Source of the DNA: DATLYF01 sp035575095
Lineage (GTDB): Bacteria > Pseudomonadota > Gammaproteobacteria > Competibacterales > Competibacteraceae
Direction of reading: 5' to 3'
DNA: 25,195 nucleotides
Assembly: GCA_035575095.1 (NCBI GenBank)
Contig: DATLYF010000091.1
Span: 1-25,195 of the forward strand
A program made the position numbers and the translations under genes. Under the pieces are notes generated by a model, which was given only the letters and a program-made list of their open reading frames with translations, had not been told where the DNA came from and ran no database searches. Positions within the stretch are counted from its first letter, which is position 1; each line of letters begins with the position of its first letter. This document shows positions 22,875-25,195 of this stretch, in pieces.

Positions 22875-25195
22875 TCAGCCTAGCACCACCAGTAGATCCT
22901 TCGCCTCCACCCGCGTACCGGGGCCGATGACGACCTGGGACACGGTGGCCTCGCGCTCAGCCCGGATCACCGTCTCCATCTTCATCGCCTCGATGGAGAG
23001 CAACGCATCGCCTTTCTCCACCTTTTGCCCGGGGCTCACCGCCACGCTCACCACCATGCCCGGCATGGGCGCGGCGACGTGGTCGGGATTGCCGTCATCG
23101 GCCTTGGGATGGGCCTTGACCTTGGACTCCATGCCCTTGACCGTGACCTTGACGATGCGCGGCTGACCGTTGAGCTCGAAGAACACCCGGCGCTGGCCCT
23201 CTTCGTCCGGCTCGGACATGGCCAGGTAGCGGATCACCAGGGTCTTGCCCTTGTCGATGTCTACGGCGATTTCGTCGCCCTCAGTCATGCCGTAGAAGAA
23301 CACCGGCGAGGGCAGCACGCTGACATTGCCATAGGTGTGGCGGTGGCGGGCATAGTCCACATAGACCTTGGGATACATCAGGTATGAGGCCAGATCGGTG
23401 TCCGACAGCTCCTTGCCGGTCTTGGCCTGGGCGGCGGCGCGCTCGGCCTCCAGGTCGGCAGCCGGCAGATGGGCGCCGGGGCGCTCGCGCGGCGGCGGAT
23501 CGGCCTTGAGCACGCGCCGGGTGATGGCCTCGGGGAAGCCGTCCGGCGGGAAGCCCAGGTCGCCCTTGAACAGCGACACCACCGACTCGGGGAAGGCGAT
23601 CTCTCGCTCCGGATCCATGACGTCTTCTGGGGTCAGCCCGGTGGTGACCATGAACAGCGCCATGTCGCCCACCACCTTGGAAGTCGGGGTGACCTTGACG
23701 ATGTCGCCGAACAGCTGGTTGACCTGGGCATAGGCTTCGGCCACCTCCGGCCAGCGATGCTCTATCCCTAAGGCGCGGGCCTGCTCGCGCAGGTTGGTGT
23801 ACTGGCCGCCCGGCATCTCGTGGCGGTAGACGTCGGCGGTGCCGGAGCGGATGTCGCTCTCGAAAGCGCTGTAGTGCTGCCGCACCCCCTCCCAGTAGTG
23901 GGAGATGGCGCGCAGTCCCTCGCGCGGCAGCAGGGGGTCGCGCTCGCTGCCGCGCAGCGCTTCGACGATGGCCCCCAGGTTGGGCTGCGAGGTCAGCCCA
24001 CTCATGCTGTCCATGGCCGCGTCCACCGCATCTACCCCGGCCTCCACCGCCGCCAGCACCGAGGCGGCGGCGATGCCGCTGGTGTCGTGGGTGTGGAAGT
24101 GGATGGGGATGCCGATCTCCTGCTTGAGCGCGCCAACCAGGGCGCGGATGGCGGCGGGCTTGCACACTCCGGCCATGTCCTTGATGCCGAGGATGTGGGC
24201 ACCGGCCTGCTCCAACTGTCTGGCCAGGTCGACGTAGTACTTGAGGTTGTACTTGGGCCGGGCGGCATCGAGCAGGTCGCCGGTGTAGCAGATGGCACCC
24301 TCGCACAGCTTGCCAGACTCCAGCACGGCGTCCATGGCCACGCGCATGTTGTCCACCCAGTTCAGGGAGTCGAACACGCGGAACAAGTCGATGCCGTTGG
24401 CAGCGGCCTGGCTCACGAAGAAGCGCACCACGTTGTCCGGGTAGTTGGTGTAGCCCACCGCATTGGAGCCGCGCAACAGCATCTGGAAGAGGATGTTGGG
24501 GATGCGCTCGCGCAGGGCCGCCAGCCGCTCCCACGGGTCCTCCTTGAGAAAGCGCATGGCCACGTCGAAGGTCGCCCCGCCCCAGCACTCTAGGGAGAAC
24601 AGCCCCGGCAGCAGCTTGGCGTAGTAGGGCGCGATCTCCCACATGTCGCGCGAGCGCATGCGGGTGGCGAACAGCGACTGGTGGGCATCGCGCATCGTGG
24701 TATCGGTAATGAGCACCGGGCGTTGCTCCAGCATCCAGCGCGCGAAGCGCTCCGCCCCCAGCTCGGCGAGCAGGTCGCGGGTGCCGCGCAGCGTCTCCCG
24801 CGGCAGCTTGCCCGGCGGCAGCTGCACCCGCGGCAGGTGCGCGGGCCTAGTCCGGCCCTCCACTTCCGGATTGCCGTTGACGATGACCTCGCCGACGAAG
24901 CGCAGCAGCCGGGTGGCGCGGTCGCGGCGCTTGGGGAAGCGGAACAGCTCGGGGGTTTCATCGATGAAGCGGGTGGTGCACTCCCCGGCCTTGAAGGTCG
25001 GATGGTTGATCACGTTCTCCAGGAACGGCAGGTTGGTGGCTACGCCGCGGATGCGGAACTCGCGCAGCGCCCGGTCCATGCGCCGGATCGCCTCCTCGGC
25101 GGTGGGCGCCCAGGCGGTGACCTTCTCGAGCAGGGAATCGTAATAGGGCGTGATCAGCGCCCCGGAATAGGCGGTGCCGCCGTCCAGACGGATGC
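22875..25195 (-). CDS. pyc: Pyruvate carboxylase, single-chain (5' partial)
   Basis: Biotin enzyme that carboxylates pyruvate to oxaloacetate, replenishing the TCA cycle. The frame is open to the window edge, so about 773 C-terminal residues of an expected 1,150 are visible. In order: the end of the biotin carboxylase domain (LDGGTAYSGALITPYYDSL, FRIRGVATNLPFLENVI); the carboxyltransferase domain with DTTMRDAHQSLFATR, the carboxylated-lysine region LGIKDMAGVCKP and metal-binding HFHTHDTSG; the PYC_OADA/allosteric part (LSDTDLASYLMYPKVY); and the biotinyl domain ending with EAMKMET (biotin Lys codon 22980-22982). Fusion of carboxylase and transferase in one frame excludes the two-subunit PycA/PycB and oxaloacetate decarboxylase alpha. 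The ATG at 25079 is internal. Confidence 0.95.
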   Translation of the reverse strand, partial: IRLDGGTAYSGALITPYYDSLLEKVTAWAPTAEEAIRRMDRALREFRIRGVATNLPFLENVINHPTFKAGECTTRFIDETPELFRFPKRRDRATRLLRFVGEVIVNGNPEVEGRTRPAHLPRVQLPPGKLPRETLRGTRDLLAELGAERFARWMLEQRPVLITDTTMRDAHQSLFATRMRSRDMWEIAPYYAKLLPGLFSLECWGGATFDVAMRFLKEDPWERLAALRERIPNILFQMLLRGSNAVGYTNYPDNVVRFFVSQAAANGIDLFRVFDSLNWVDNMRVAMDAVLESGKLCEGAICYTGDLLDAARPKYNLKYYVDLARQLEQAGAHILGIKDMAGVCKPAAIRALVGALKQEIGIPIHFHTHDTSGIAAASVLAAVEAGVDAVDAAMDSMSGLTSQPNLGAIVEALRGSERDPLLPREGLRAISHYWEGVRQHYSAFESDIRSGTADVYRHEMPGGQYTNLREQARALGIEHRWPEVAEAYAQVNQLFGDIVKVTPTSKVVGDMALFMVTTGLTPEDVMDPEREIAFPESVVSLFKGDLGFPPDGFPEAITRRVLKADPPPRERPGAHLPAADLEAERAAAQAKTGKELSDTDLASYLMYPKVYVDYARHRHTYGNVSVLPSPVFFYGMTEGDEIAVDIDKGKTLVIRYLAMSEPDEEGQRRVFFELNGQPRIVKVTVKGMESKVKAHPKADDGNPDHVAAPMPGMVVSVAVSPGQKVEKGDALLSIEAMKMETVIRAEREATVSQVVIGPGTRVEAKDLLVVLG

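Noticed and set aside
22875..25195. Oxaloacetate decarboxylase alpha subunit
   Set aside because: The frame continues upstream into biotin-carboxylase sequence (LDGGTAYSG, ITPYYDSL), which only single-chain pyruvate carboxylase has.

Overview
The window is a stretch of ordinary chromosomal housekeeping DNA from a GC-rich (by eye well over 60%) proteobacterium. The gene content (RimI, family-4 uracil-DNA glycosylase, the ilvI-ilvH-ilvC-pssA-leuA run, purM-purN beside an AI-2E/PerM transporter, the arsC-like/wrbA/DUF2069 trio) fits a gammaproteobacterium best, perhaps a Chromatiales-like or related lineage; a betaproteobacterium is less likely. This placement is inference from gene families and layout. 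I see no insertion sequence, prophage, integrase, CRISPR array, tRNA or rRNA.

Layout. (1) 1-2585, plus: gspE (5' end outside the window) and gspF, ATPase and inner-membrane platform of a type II secretion system; no pseudopilin gene follows. (2) 2623-3833, minus: family-4 uracil-DNA glycosylase and rimI, overlapping by ATGA. (3) 3892-9711, minus: ilvI-ilvH-ilvC-pssA-leuA, branched-chain amino-acid synthesis with a phosphatidylserine synthase inside the operon. A strong intrinsic terminator about 80 nt upstream of ilvI, with no minus-strand gene behind it, looks like a transcription attenuator. (4) 9996-14054, plus: a DUF4124 exported protein, proS, and a CNNM/CorC-type membrane protein. The gap of about 480 nt before the last gene carries three DnaA-box-like nonamers and a very AT-rich patch. 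(5) 14072-15161, minus: lipoprotein (DUF4398), TlpA-like thioredoxin and acylphosphatase, with overlapping stops and starts. (6) 15270-16608, plus: ArsC-family protein, WrbA and DUF2069 membrane protein, also overlapping. (7) 16613-18260, minus: CDP-alcohol phosphatidyltransferase and AI-2E/PerM transporter. (8) 18414-22620, plus: purM, purN, DUF3108 exported protein and a large exported protein that may be DUF945/YdgA-like. (9) 22875-25195, minus: single-chain pyruvate carboxylase, 5' end outside the window.

No clearly new multi-gene system is visible. The items most worth a second look are regulatory: the probable ilv attenuator with its unresolved leader peptide, the DnaA-box and AT-rich gap, a 44-codon leader ORF coupled to the CNNM/CorC gene, and a GC hairpin repeat that appears to supply the ribosome-binding site of the uracil-DNA glycosylase gene. 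That glycosylase also has Ser where one of the four iron-sulfur cysteines is expected.
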